A stretch of DNA of 64,000 nucleotides from Panaeolus papilionaceus (GCA_015501605.1 JADNRZ010000017.1:496001-560000); one strand, 5' to 3'; shown: positions 13,475 to 24,680, numbered from the stretch's first letter. The notes: generated by a model from the sequence alone, not told the origin. Made by a program: numbers and translations.

Positions 13475-13827
13475 ATGCGTTTCATCAACACTGTATTTTT
13501 GGCACTCTCCCTCCTTCTCGTCGGTGTATCAGCTATGTCTCTTCCTAAGGGTATGTATCTGCAAATTTCCATTATCCGATAGTATCACTCATATCACTCC
13601 AGAAGTAGACGCATACAGACAGGATGCCGACTTCCTTCAAGCTGCGAATAGAGGTTAATAGTTAGTTCCTTTCGTAGGGTGTGTCAAATCTCACATGGTT
13701 TGCAGAACTCCATGATTCCCCAGCTCAAAGCCGCAAGGATGCAGACTTCCTTGCACCAGTATCAGTGAGTGCAGCGGAATGTCCTCTTCACTGCGCCGAC
13801 TTATACAATATTTAATAGGAAAACTAA
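13475..13827 (+). CDS. Small secreted peptide, two-motif member (family member A)
   Basis: Four exons (13475-13550, 13603-13653, 13706-13764, 13819-13827) with introns of 52, 52 and 54 nt give 64 residues. Residues 1-20 form a strong signal peptide (basic start, then a Leu/Val-rich core ending VSA). The mature part contains the family motif twice: RQDADFL encoded by exon 2 and RKDADFLAP encoded by exon 3. It ends in VSEN. There are no cysteines and no CaaX box. The first intron sits just after the signal peptide in phase 1, as in members B, C and D, which supports common ancestry. The donor after exon 2 (GTTAAT) is weak; without splicing there the protein would stop after NRG. Function unknown; a processed signalling or effector-like peptide is inference. 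Confidence 0.66.
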
Positions 13828-14771
13828 CCGTCTCATTTATGTATGACTTTTGGCGCAGTGACAACTAGCCGAATTGCTGTATACCATGGAATGTGTCTGG
13901 GTGGGTTCCAGGGGACAAGATTGTCATATAAGCCCATCCGGATCCAAGCTCAAGGTAAATCCTTGTCGAATATTTTTGTATTACTTAGCGGAAACCGACA
14001 ATGTACATATAGTAGCCGATACCATGCAGATATCATTTGGCCTTGATTATGGATAGCTTGTAAGTGTGTGATTCAAACTTCGGAGCAGCGCTAGGGTAAA
14101 TGCCGAATCCAGCTTCTAGAATATATCCACTGCACTTTATATCCTAAGTCATTTGCCTCAACTTTCTAACTGGCATTGAATGCCGCGTACTATAGGCAGA
14201 AGTTTAGCCGGATAAGCCGACTAAGAGCTCGAACGACGCGTAGTGAGTGAACTTCGAATGAATTAATTGCCAGTGTGCGAATATGAGACACATGGGGCAT
14301 CGAAGGAGGGCAAACTTCTATCGGCATCAATATGATAGCAAGGAGCTCGGCCATCTACCACTGCTTTATCGACCACCTAGATGCATAGAACCTCAAGATG
14401 CACAAGGATATTTCCTAGTGTTATACTTCTTTGAGCACTTCAATATCAGCTTAGTTCGCGCAATAGCAGGTCACAAGAGCAGAGACATGATCACCTTCTG
14501 GGCATTTATCTGCCATAAAAGCAATCATAACATACATCGAAGTTATGTCGTTTGCTACATCATAGCGTTCTGATAGTACTACACAAGCCTTGTCACAACA
14601 CGGAGAATTTTGGGTATGAATAAGGGGAGAAAGCATTCGAAGGATAGTACGAAGGATCCCCCACCCTACCGTCCGGTTCCACATCCTGCCAATCTTTCCC
14701 CGTCGATCAACGTTCTCGAGCGTCTTCTCTCACCCTCACTCATAGCTCACTTGCCGTTAACGCCTCAAGTC

Positions 14772-15011
14772 ATGCATGTCATCAGAAAGATCTCTTTATT
14801 GTTATCCCTGTTGGCGATAGGCGTGGTAGCAAACCCACTCCCTGAAGGTAATTAACGTATTTTTAAGTTCGATGCTCTAGATCAGTTCCTTTGACAATAT
14901 CAAATTTCTATAGCCAAAGACACCCTACGTAGACAGGATACAGAGTTCCTCATAGTCGATCCTCAGAGGTCTGCACCGTCGTTTGCTGCAAGTGGCCTTG
15001 ACTCATTCTAA
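14772..15011 (+). CDS. Small secreted peptide (family member B)
   Basis: Two exons, 14772-14847 and 14914-15011, give 57 residues. Exon 1 is 76 nt, exactly as in member A, and ends in phase 1 after a signal peptide with a Leu-rich core and an Ala-Asn-Pro-Leu-Pro junction. Exon 2 carries the dibasic motif RRQDTEFL, followed by a divergent tail ending DSF. An alternative donor within exon 2 (GTCTGC, joined to an acceptor near 15026) would give a slightly shorter tail. Cysteine-free and secreted by prediction. Function unknown. Confidence 0.62.
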
Positions 15012-16688
15012 CTTCCTCGCCTACAGACGTTCGTGGTGAAAGCACCCGAGAACATCCGTGAGACGGGCATTCTTGCCTCTATCTGTGTAAGAAGATAGCG
15101 CGGCACCCTACTTTGTGGTATTTCTCACTCTTCTTCACTGTTCAGGGTCTAGATTAAGAATAATAATTCAATCGCCCAGGTAATTAGATGGGGGTTGGTA
15201 GACTGGTGACGCAGTCCCTCACCCGGGGGGTTTGTGGGTTTGTGTTGCCCGACGTCACCATTCGGCTTTGAGACTGTTTAAAATTCTACTTAATAAGCAG
15301 TAGTATGGGGTTGTTAGTCTTTTCGCATCTATGTTATTTATTTGGGAGCAGAATGCGCCGCGAAAGCTGAGAGTTGCAACCGTCGATTATTTAGAGTTTT
15401 ACTGGTGTTTTATTCACAGAGTAAAAGAGAACGTGCCGAGTCTCCCTAGTCGAGCACCCGCATTTTTCGATGCCATCTTTCAGGAATTCACCGCTGCTCT
15501 TCTTGTCCGCAGCATAGTCTTTAATAACTATGACTAAGCTTCGATTTGGTACGAGTAGATCCTTGGCATATCTTGGCGACCAAAGCCGAAGCGCTCAGCG
15601 CTCTGCAGGGTCCTCTGGACTGTCACGAATGCAGCTAGCAGCATGGAACTAATTTAGCAGCCCACCCATCGCCATCATAATCCTACAACCGCTTTACACC
15701 AGTCCTAGGATAACAGAGTGGAAGTTCATTATGAAAATTCCTTGCACCTAGACTCTATAGTAAATGGGTCTCAAAATACATACTCTCACTCACTAAGGTG
15801 CACTTGCGACTCGTAATTTGAAACTTGAGTGCTGATGGTCGAGGAAATTTGGAGCAAATTTAATTTGCGCTGAAATTCCCTTCGGCTCTCTCCGGTGGCT
15901 GTGTAAATGCGCATCTGTCTTCTTCTCTTGCTTGCTGTTTCTTTTCCGGATTTTACGACCTGCCCACGATGCTTATGTAGTATTGTAAGTTCACCGTACC
16001 ATGAATCCTTAATAAAACTGAAATTTCTCTCTTGAACAAGGCATCGTTGCTTGAAGATGTACTGAATACCTTTGAACACCCATAAATCTACCAATTGCCA
16101 CAAGCTAGTGCGGGCAAAATATGCTGCATGTGCTTGAAATCATCGATTGGAACAAGTCACATTCGAGAGAAAACGATTGAAGCTATCTGAAATCTGTCTA
16201 TGGCGATTAAAGATCAATATCTCATTTCAAGCGCTGCGTCGCTCGACTCGGGTCAGTCATGAGCAATGTTCTAGCGTTTAATATTCACATCTGCCTTTAT
16301 TTGCGAATAGCGGCCGAAGCATGAAAAGATGTCTGGAAAGGGAACTATGAGATCGAACTCATCGAATGTTCCTCGGTTTGAAATATTTCAGGTGTTCTTG
16401 CGAGCTCAGGCCTGTTAGGCTTGTTGTCAGTGAGGTGCCCGTTTCGCATCCATGGGTTCCAAGATCTACGCGATCAAGGCTATTTTCACCGTTTCAGTAC
16501 TATCACTGACAACATCGATCTATTTACGGCTGATGAAGAGAGTGTTCTAGTAGAAACAACCACCAGAATATGCGACCAACGAAGGCACATTCTCCCCTAT
16601 CCCTGGAAAACTCCTGACAAATTTAAATTAGAGCCAATGCACCTTCTTCCATTCCTGTGGCTCTCGAAGTTCAACGTGGTCTGCTCAG

Positions 16689-16695
16689 TATAAAT
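16689..16695 (+). promoter_or_regulatory. TATA box of peptide gene C
   Basis: TATAAAT, 68 nt upstream of the ATG of the secreted-peptide gene at 16763. Confidence 0.45.
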
Positions 16696-16762
16696 GGCTA
16701 CTCATATTTCATCCTTTGAGGTATAGTATTGCCCCACGACCCACTGCATTTCTACCAACACA

Positions 16763-17012
16763 ATGGATTTCAAAAGCGTCGTCTTTACCTTCATCCTCAT
16801 CGCCATCCCTGTTCTGTCTACACCACTGGCACCAAGTGAGTCTCATATAACCAAGCTTCACCTCTTTACGTTGCTGAAAATTTCTTTTCAGGAGAAGCCG
16901 CTCCTGAACCTATAGTCATCGCGCCTCAAGACACTAAATTCTTGGCTCCAGGTATGTTCACCATCTTCCTCAACATACACACTTGCTCATGGTTATCACA
17001 GTAAACAACTAA
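16763..17012 (+). CDS. Small secreted peptide (family member C)
   Basis: Three exons (16763-16835, 16892-16951, 17002-17012) give 47 residues. Signal peptide about 1-20, then a TPLAP junction, REAAPEP, and the motif APQDTKFLAP, ending VNN. The first intron is phase 1 straight after the leader. The last coding exon is only 11 nt, as in member D. The region following the leader (REAAPEP) aligns with RREAANPE of member D. No cysteine, no CaaX. Transcription is plausible because a TATA box lies 68 nt upstream. Function unknown. Confidence 0.72.
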
Positions 17013-17671
17013 AGGCACACAACTTTGTCATAGATATGGGTTGATGAAGAGCATGCGATGTATAGGATTATGAGTCTGACCAGAGACTTCTCTGAATTTC
17101 TACTCGAATTCGCGCCTCGAAATCGTTCTCCCTTATTTCTCAAGCCCGCACACATGTAAAGGCAGTTATATTGTGATTTATTTTGTTTCACGCTATCATC
17201 TGAACATCCAGTATTGGCACCTTTATTGTCTGTACCGCCTCGCTGATTACGCGGTGCAGGTGATACTTTTGCACAAGGTAGCTTTTCCCGTTGCGTTATT
17301 ATTAGATCGACGCTGGCTATTCCCGTGAGCAAAGAAGGCGTCTAAATTTACAACACTCGCGATCGATGGAACGTATGCCAATTTCCCTCCTATTAGCCAT
17401 TCAAGTTTAACTTTTCAAGATGGAAGACGTGCAATTGCAAGTAGTACCGGCCCTTCTCCTCTTCCAGTTACCTCTCTGGAACTTGAAGGGACTTACCTGG
17501 GGTTTATATCGGCCATTCGGGCTAGTTTTCATAAGTAACGGGCGGTTCTAGTGCTCAAATCATTCTCGTCACCGATCCACTCATACTTTTAACTTAGGAG
17601 AGCAATGTGGGATCGAGTGCTCATGACGTGTCTTATTGGGTGTTTGACTAGGCTGATATCGTGCCATTGGG

Positions 17672-17679
17672 TATAAAAG
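17672..17679 (+). promoter_or_regulatory. TATA box of peptide gene D
   Basis: TATAAAAG, 113 nt before the ATG at 17792. Confidence 0.45.
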
Positions 17680-17791
17680 GAACCCCCTCATCCAACTCAA
17701 GCATCCCCGCCTCATCCTTGAAGATTTCCCGACGCATACTGCAACACTCGTACTGTGAACTCTGCAATCCACCAAGTCTATAGCCATCCAA

Positions 17792-18084
17792 ATGCATCTC
17801 ACGAGCCTGCTGATTGTCCCCCTGATTTCCCTCACCACTCTGGCAGCACCTCTGTCCCCTGGTGAGACTCTATAGGTCAAGATATCTCTACCATTCATGT
17901 CACTGATCCCTCCAATCTAATCGACGATCATGCTTCTTCAGAAATCAGAAGAGAGGCTGCCAACCCTGAAGTCTTTCCTGTTCGCCAAGACACTCAGTTC
18001 CTGGCACCTTGTAAGTAGAGGTGTCTTCACTGTCGTGTTACAGTCATAAATAACGTCGAGCCGCTTTTTGTAGCTAATCAATGA
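17792..18084 (+). CDS. Small secreted peptide (family member D)
   Basis: Three exons (17792-17861, 17942-18010, 18074-18084) give 49 residues. Signal peptide about 1-18 ending LAAP, then EIRREAANPE, a short spacer, RQDTQFLAP and the tail SNQ. The dibasic IRREAA resembles a Kex2-type cleavage site followed by a dipeptidyl-aminopeptidase substrate. If cut there, it would release a peptide of about 21 residues (inference). A nearer acceptor at about 18052 would instead give a longer tail ending FVANQ; the 18074 acceptor was chosen because it reproduces the 11-nt last exon of member C. Confidence 0.72.
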
Positions 18085-18393
18085 AAACGTGGCAGCGCTG
18101 TCTTCAGATCACCTCCACTCGTCATTTTTGTAGCACCAGAGTTCAGGACTATTCGTGTACTAATTGTAACAAAAAGGAATAAATTACAGGCCGCAGGCCA
18201 CAGATACGCACATGTTGCGATGTTGGGCACACACAAATTATCTATGCACAATCAAAATCTTCGAAGCGTATCCTCTTGGGTACAAGTGAAGTTCTAAGTA
18301 CATGAAATTCTACAAAAGAAGAGACATAAAATCAGAGCACATAAATTTAACAGTAAATGGGACCTATGGTCACGAAAAGCGGCCAGTTAATAA

Positions 18394-20588
18394 CTAGATG
18401 ACACCTTCGTTTACCTGTGCAACATCAACATTCTCCTTGATCCAGTTCCAGGATTCCACGTTCTGCGAGAAATGCCGGTCCAAGTACAACTTCTCTAGAG
18501 GTCTTCTGAGCTCCATGCGAACCGTGATGACTCTGTGAAGAAGAGCCTTGCCCACGTTCGGATCCCCACAAACGGCAAGGAAACGTAGATCGGGCCATGG
18601 TACAGTATCTGTGGTGCTTTCGGTATTCAGGAGTGACTCGCAGGAGGATGATGAGAGAGGCATGATGACGTCGTCTCGGTCTGCGCTCCTGAGGTCGTCT
18701 AAATATATAGAGCCTGTCGACGCAGATGTATTCCTCCTTGGATGCGCGTTCGGGCTGGTGTCTGATCTGTGTATATCCGGGACGGGGTCTAAGTGGGTCT
18801 GTAACAAGTGGTACAAGAATGTGTTGGAGTGGACACGGTTCAATGCGAGGCGTTGAAGGAGGGGGAATGCTCGAGGGGGACTAGCATAAGGGCTGGATTC
18901 AAAGGCGGCGGGTATAATTTCCGTCATGTCGACAAGAGTGAGCGATGTTAGCAGAGGATACTCGACAGCACGGCGGGTGAAGCATTCCAAGATGCTTGTC
19001 CAGCGTGAAAGGTTAAGGTTTTTGAAGAGGAGGCTGGAGAGTGATGACATAGTGAAGAGGGATAGGAAAGCGTCTGTTCGTTCCTTGGCTATATATCCTG
19101 CACGGTTCGAAGAGAAGTTAATCATTAGTGTTTGGAGTGTGGGAATGGGAATGCTCGATTCAAGTAGAGAGAGGGAGATGCCGAGTGGGTCGTCGTCCAT
19201 GATTTGAAGCAGGGATTCGTTTGGATCAAAGTCAAGAAGGAAGAGAACCCGGAGATTCTGAAGACTTGCGAATATCTGCTTCAAGAGAAGATGGCATGGG
19301 AGGACGACTTGGCGAAGCTCGAGTGTGTTGAGCTGAGAGAAGGTATTCGGGGAAAGGCCACGATAGGCATGCGTCAATTGTGCGGCACGCAGATAGAGAA
19401 CTTGTGGCGAGGAGGAACACCATATTTCGTTCAAGGAGCTCGACGGCTTAGAAACGGGTGAAGTAGGCTCCCTGATGTATTTGCAAATCGTGGCAGGATC
19501 CTGCGTCGGAGTTGACACGCTTTCCTGAAGCGTAAACTCACAGAGCTTTGGACACGAAAAGACCCGAACAAAGGATGCAAGCTCGGATGTAAACCATTCC
19601 GATGTGTGAACCTGCAATGTCTTCAGTTCGGGAAGAGTGAGAACCATATCTCGGTGATGGATGTTGTTTGTGCCAGAGAGTTGTGTTAGAACGGTAGCTG
19701 GCTTCACATGCAGGACGAGATTTTGTAGTCGAGTGGAGCCCGAAATCATCGCACTCAACTTGGCAAAGTTGGGCCAAATGCCGTAACCTCGGATTTGGAG
19801 GGATTGCAAGTCTTGCAGCGGAAGACCGAGGTTGTCGATGTCCACGTTGTGGAGGGATAAACTAGTTAAGCGAGGCTGTTCATCTCCCAGCATGGGTGTG
19901 GGTAAAGCAACGCGACGTTCATTCGAGAAGTGTGAAAGGCTCAGATGTTCGAGGATGGGGACCGGGACATCTTGAACGAAAGAGAAGATCCGATCGTTCA
20001 TGCTTGTAATATGAAGTCGGCGCCAGCGCTTGCTATGGGGAATGAGCTTTTCCATGAGTATGTCCGTCGCGTCTTGCGACCAGAACGAGTCCAATTGGAT
20101 GTCAAGTGGGTATTCCCTTGACCGTTCAAGGTAGAGAGGCAAGAGTTCCATAGCGTCGGCTATATTTGAAGGAGATACTTGAATAACGCTCCACAAAGAA
20201 GGTGTGCTGAGGGCAATGTCCCGGAGCCAACGGGTGATCTTGCAGACCCTGGACCTGAACTCGGTGTTTGGACGACGTCCTAAGCCATCGAAGTAGCCAA
20301 GCTCAAAGATGTGAGAGACGAGCTCGGGCGGAATGGTTCCTATTGGCGAGATATTGGAGGCGGGCTGGTCATCTTCAACTTTCATGGTCTCGTCAACAAC
20401 TGTAAAAAAGGTAGAGGGGTGCGCGCCGTCCTCGAAGTAATCATGACCCGCCCTGCTGTCAGTCAATTACTATGACTTGGGATATATTGTGTGCTAGAAT
20501 CTTACAAAGACTCGTTGGTTGAAATTCTGGCATTTGCGAGGGTGAAAGGAGTCGCTACAGGTGACGCTGTTCCCTCCTTGATGACCAT
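18394..20588 (-). CDS. F-box protein
   Basis: Exons 20506-20588 and 18394-20455, separated by a 50-nt intron, give 714 residues. The F-box lies at about residues 66-115 (IGTIPPELVSHIFELGYFD ... VCKITRWLRDIALSTPSLWSVI), the pattern usual in Agaricomycete F-box proteins, which serve as substrate adaptors of SCF ubiquitin ligases. The rest is leucine-rich with irregular LRR-like segments. The start is uncertain: an upstream in-frame Met exists, and starting inside exon 2 at 20385 would still keep the F-box. The substrate is not predictable. Confidence 0.85.
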
Positions 20589-20841
20589 GGTGGTTGTTGG
20601 GGAAGAAAGAGAGGTCCAGCAATTTGCAACCGAAGATAAAGGTCGACCCTGCATCACGATCACGTGAAGCAACATTCTCTCATTCCCCCGGATCCGGGGA
20701 AGTGCTTCGATGCCGATCTCCAAAAAAGGGGATGGAGACAATAAAAACATGATATTACTAATAATATCAATGATAATGAGGAACGCAAGAATGAAGCTCT
20801 CGAAAAAGAGTAATATGAATTTGGAATTAAAGTCGTAAATG

Positions 20842-23003
20842 TCATGCCAGGAAGGTAAATTGCAATCCTTCTTCGTCAATCTCCATCCCACCTCCAGCAT
20901 CGGCACTGGAACCCTGGCCGCGCTGTCGATTAGCCTTTCTTGCCCTTTTCGCCTCCTTTTTCAGAGACTTTCGGCTCAAAGGGTTGCTCTTGTCCATACT
21001 ATGCAGCGCATGCGCATCAACGGTCCCCTCAAGATCCCTATTTTTCCTCTGTCGCTTGGGCTGGCGAGTAAATCGAGAGGCTTCACTATCTAGTACCATA
21101 CCATTTGTTGTTGGGGGCGCTTCTGAAGGGGAACGCTCTCGTTTTCTGGGAACAACGGGATCGAGGAAACTGCCTCCCATTTGAACGCTGCTCAGGAAGT
21201 CAGCAATTGCAATGCAACTTTCAATTGAATAGAACCCACTCATTTTGTTCCGTTTCCATGGGTTCCTCATCACCTTCAACAGCATCCCAAAACACATCAC
21301 CATCTTCATCCGCCATTGCAGCATCTCCATCACCTTGTCTGCCTCCAAAGGCTCCTGCGTCTGCGGCGCCAAAAAATCCCTCGAGCTCAAATGGTTTGCT
21401 AAACTCGGTTAGGATCTGTGCTTGGCCGACGTTCTCTGCACCAGGAGCAATCATGGGTCCGTCTGGACCATCTCTTGTTGCAGCAACTGTTGATTTTAAA
21501 TAAGAGATGGGGTCTAAAAATTGATCATGTTTACTCACCAGTAGAGGGGATAAGCGAAGGGTGGATTGTCGGTGGTTCTGAGAAATAAGGAATTTTCTGT
21601 TGATTCCAATCCACCAATACTGCACGAGCAGCTGTATTTAGGTCAGGAGTGCCGCCCTTCAAACAAGAAATGTGAGTCACCATCTCACACCAATGAGCTG
21701 TGCCCACCTTCAAAAGCTTGCCAGTCACCATTGCCAGCATCGTCAGGAATTCAATGGTCGAGTTAAACTGAGGAAGATTATAGATTTTTTGGAGGGTTTC
21801 CTGTGGTGTTCGTGCCATAATTTCTTCCACTTAAACCAACAGGGTTAACAAACGTTTATTAGGTCTCAAAGTGCTCAGGAACTCACCAACGGCTATGGGA
21901 TCTTCGATATCTTCGACTTTGACGACGTTGCGAAGAAGGACGCTTCCCTTTTTACTCCCTTTTCCGTCATCATATTGATCATCATCAAAGACGACACCAG
22001 GAGAGTCGATGATCCGCATCCCTCTCTCGAGTTGAACTGACTGAAGATCTTTTGTATGACCAGCCTGGGCAGCGACAGCGCAAACTTTGCTGCGTTTTAG
22101 ACAGTTGATAAGACTACTTTTGCCGACGTTGGGATATCCAACGACTCCAATAGTGACGCTTCCTGCCTTAGGCTTGTAAGCTTTGAGAAGTTTGATCAGG
22201 GCAGGAGCGGTTGAAGACGAAATGTTGTTGCGTTGGTTGGAGGCTGCAGATGAAAGGAAGGGTAAAGTGGGAGTAGAATGCCGTAGATATTTGAGCCAGG
22301 CTTGTGCGTTGGCCTTAGGAATAAGGTCTTTAGAGTGTGATGATCAGATAAAAAGCAAGCTAGACGCTGAATGATATCATACCAATTTTATTCAAAACAA
22401 ATACTAGTTTCTTTCCTTCTGACTCTCGTCGTCTGACTTCCTCTTCTACCAATCGACTACGACATCCTTCAGGGTCCCGTGCATCCAGAACGAGAATCAC
22501 AATATCGCTTTCGTCCACAACTTTATGCAGCGCTTTTAAGTAGTACTTCCTCATCTGTTCCATCGTCCTCACTGGGCCAGAAGTCGAAGACGAAGGATCC
22601 AAAATGTTATTATGTAGGGCCTCAGCTTCAGAAGCCATCATAGCAAGCGTCGACAGTGTAGGTTCAGAAGCCATTGTGGCGTCTGGATCCATCCTACGTT
22701 CTGGAGGGACCTAAGGACATATTTAAGGATCGTATCAACAAGTAAGGTCGTAAAACAAACCATTGGCTTTTTTTGTGAGTTTCTAACTCTGGCCTTCAAA
22801 TCAGGCAGTCTAGGTACTCCAGGGTCCTTTTTGAGCTCTAGATATGTGGCTCATTCAGTGGCTATTTACTTCGAGCAAAAAAAAATGTATCACTCACTGG
22901 ACTTCTGAGGTATTTCAAGCTTTTTGGACTCTGTAATAGACAAGTGACACATGAGGTATTAACCAGTCCATTATACTACGGATTACGCACTTTGTCGACC
23001 CAT
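20842..23003 (-). CDS. NUG1: Nucleolar circularly permuted GTPase, NUG1/GNL3 family
   Basis: Nine exons (22991-23003, 22898-22930, 22761-22837, 22383-22710, 21887-22327, 21708-21829, 21539-21656, 21240-21486, 20842-21187) give 574 residues. The G motifs come in permuted order: DARDP at 117-121, NKID at 148-151 (G4), GYPNVGKSS at 214-222 (G1), DSPG at 258-261 (G3). This order and spacing mark the YlqF/GNL family, which works in 60S pre-ribosome maturation and export in the nucleolus and nucleoplasm. The segment KKDPGVPRLPDLK is the family's N-terminal signature. The long basic domain that normally precedes it is nearly absent here. The C-terminus is acidic, then Lys/Arg-rich, as expected for nucleolar retention. 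The assignment to NUG1/Grn1 rather than GNL3L is tentative. Confidence 0.88.
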
Positions 23004-23318
23004 CGTCGTAAATTCAAGTCGTTAGATTGTCGTAGAGAAAGTTAAAGAAGTGCAAAGAGATCTGCTCTGAATAATTGATGGTGACTACAAATAGAAGTAC
23101 GTTCCCACGGATGATACAATGGCTGGAGCCGTTTTGGCCGCACACCTTAATCTTTCACAACGCCGTCGACGTCGGATGCCATCTGTCATACACTGACTAA
23201 CTCTATAGAGTCCCTTTGTCATTTTAGTAATCTAATTACACAACGAGCCTGAGGGATAGCCGTTATATACCATGAAGCACAATAGCTAACCTGGTGTTTT
23301 TGACAGCGACTTGCTGAA

Positions 23319-24680
23319 ATGCGTGCCCTTATCACATCTTCAGGAAATACAGCTGTTACATCAGACATACCTTTACCAGAACCAGCGAGCCATGAAATCA
23401 GGCTAGTTATTCCTGAATGCACCTCTTACACTGGCTGATCTTCGTCCAACAGAGTGAGGGTGGAAGCCGTTGCACTTAACCCAGTGGATGCACTTTATAC
23501 CGCTCTCCTGGACGCGTCGTTGGTAGTGACATCGCCGGGATCGTTGATAAGGTTGGAAATGATGTTACCAACTGGCGTGTCGGGGACCGCGTCGCTGGAT
23601 TACTTCAAGGAGGTGTGCTTGTCGATGGTATCTACGTTTCATTGAGCAGCTCATATTGATTTTTGTAGCGACATCAGGGAACTATAGACCTGGAGGGTTT
23701 GCTGAATATGTCATATTGGAAGAGGACCTTGCCATAAGGGTACCTGAAGGAGTGTCATTTGAGGATGCTGCAACCTACCCTCTCTGTTCTCTGACAGCGG
23801 CTCAGGTCAGTGCCGATCTTTACCCGATATCCAAGATACTTATGAAGCATGGCATATGTAGGCCCTGTTCATTCGTTTGGAAATAAACGCTGCATTTGAG
23901 AGTCCATTTCAGTTCGACCCCTTGGGCATTGCACAACCTTCCGTTTTGATTTATTCTGCGGCCACCTCCGTTGGATTATTCACTTTGGAGCTCCTGAAAC
24001 TTCTTCTGGCACCTTCGGGGAAACCGTTCAAAGTTTTTGCGACTGCGAGCCCGAAGCATCATGATGTTCTTCTTGCCAAAGGTGTCGACGCTGTCTTCGA
24101 TTATAGGTCACCAACGTGGGTTGATGAAGTGAAGAAGGTAGCAGGGGAGGGCATTCACTACGCCATCGACTGCATTTCCGAAGACGAGAGCACAGCAATG
24201 ATATCTCACACATTTAATCCAACTGGCGGGAAGATAGCTGTCCTCCGGAAGTTTGCATGGAATTCCAAAACAGTCAGAAAGGGCGTAAAACCCCTTTATG
24301 GCGCAGCTTGGGCGGGATTGGGCCATGAAATCATTTATAACAGTATGTTCATAACTTATCCGTCTCTTATGGCACCAAAATCTTAGGTGCTTCTTTTAGA
24401 CGAAATTTTACCTGCTTCACCATCTTGGAGGGCATTTACAGTCGCCTTTTATAAATTCCTGTCTAGCGGATCGACCAAAGACCCCTCCCTGTTTCCCATT
24501 GCTCCCAATCCAGTACGGCTAATGCCCGGAGGACTTGATAGCATTGTATCGGATGGATTCAGCCTTCTTGGGTCTGGCAAGGTAGCAGATCGCGAAGTAG
24601 GGCGCGATACTACTGATGAGCCATGGATGAAACCAATAGCTAGAGAAAAGCTGGTATACAAAATTGTCGAGACAAATTAA
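23319..24680 (+). CDS. Zinc-type alcohol dehydrogenase / trans-enoyl-reductase-like protein, frameshifted
   Basis: Exons 23319-23401, 23453-23612, 23669-23805, 23862-24342 and 24400-24680 reconstruct a medium-chain dehydrogenase/reductase of the toxD-like enoyl-reductase type. It has the N-terminal GroES-like fold (EAVALNPVDALYT, GSDIAGIVDKVGNDVTNWRVGDRVAGLLQG), RPGGFAEYVI, and a nucleotide-binding region (PSVLIYSAATSVGLFTLELLKLL). No structural zinc cysteines are seen, as in the enoyl-reductase branch. Two oddities: intron 1 needs a GC donor, and near 23503-23509 the frame shifts between ALYT and PGRVVG, equivalent to a net loss of one base (modulo 3). This is either a young pseudogene or a sequence error; the rest is undamaged. 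Confidence 0.75.

Noticed and set aside
15160..15260. G-rich hairpin-like stretch after peptide gene B
   Set aside because: No stable repeat or known RNA signature could be recognised by eye.
13475..18084. Mating pheromone precursors
   Set aside because: The small genes resemble pheromone precursors in size but have signal peptides and end VNN/SNQ/VSEN rather than a CaaX box.
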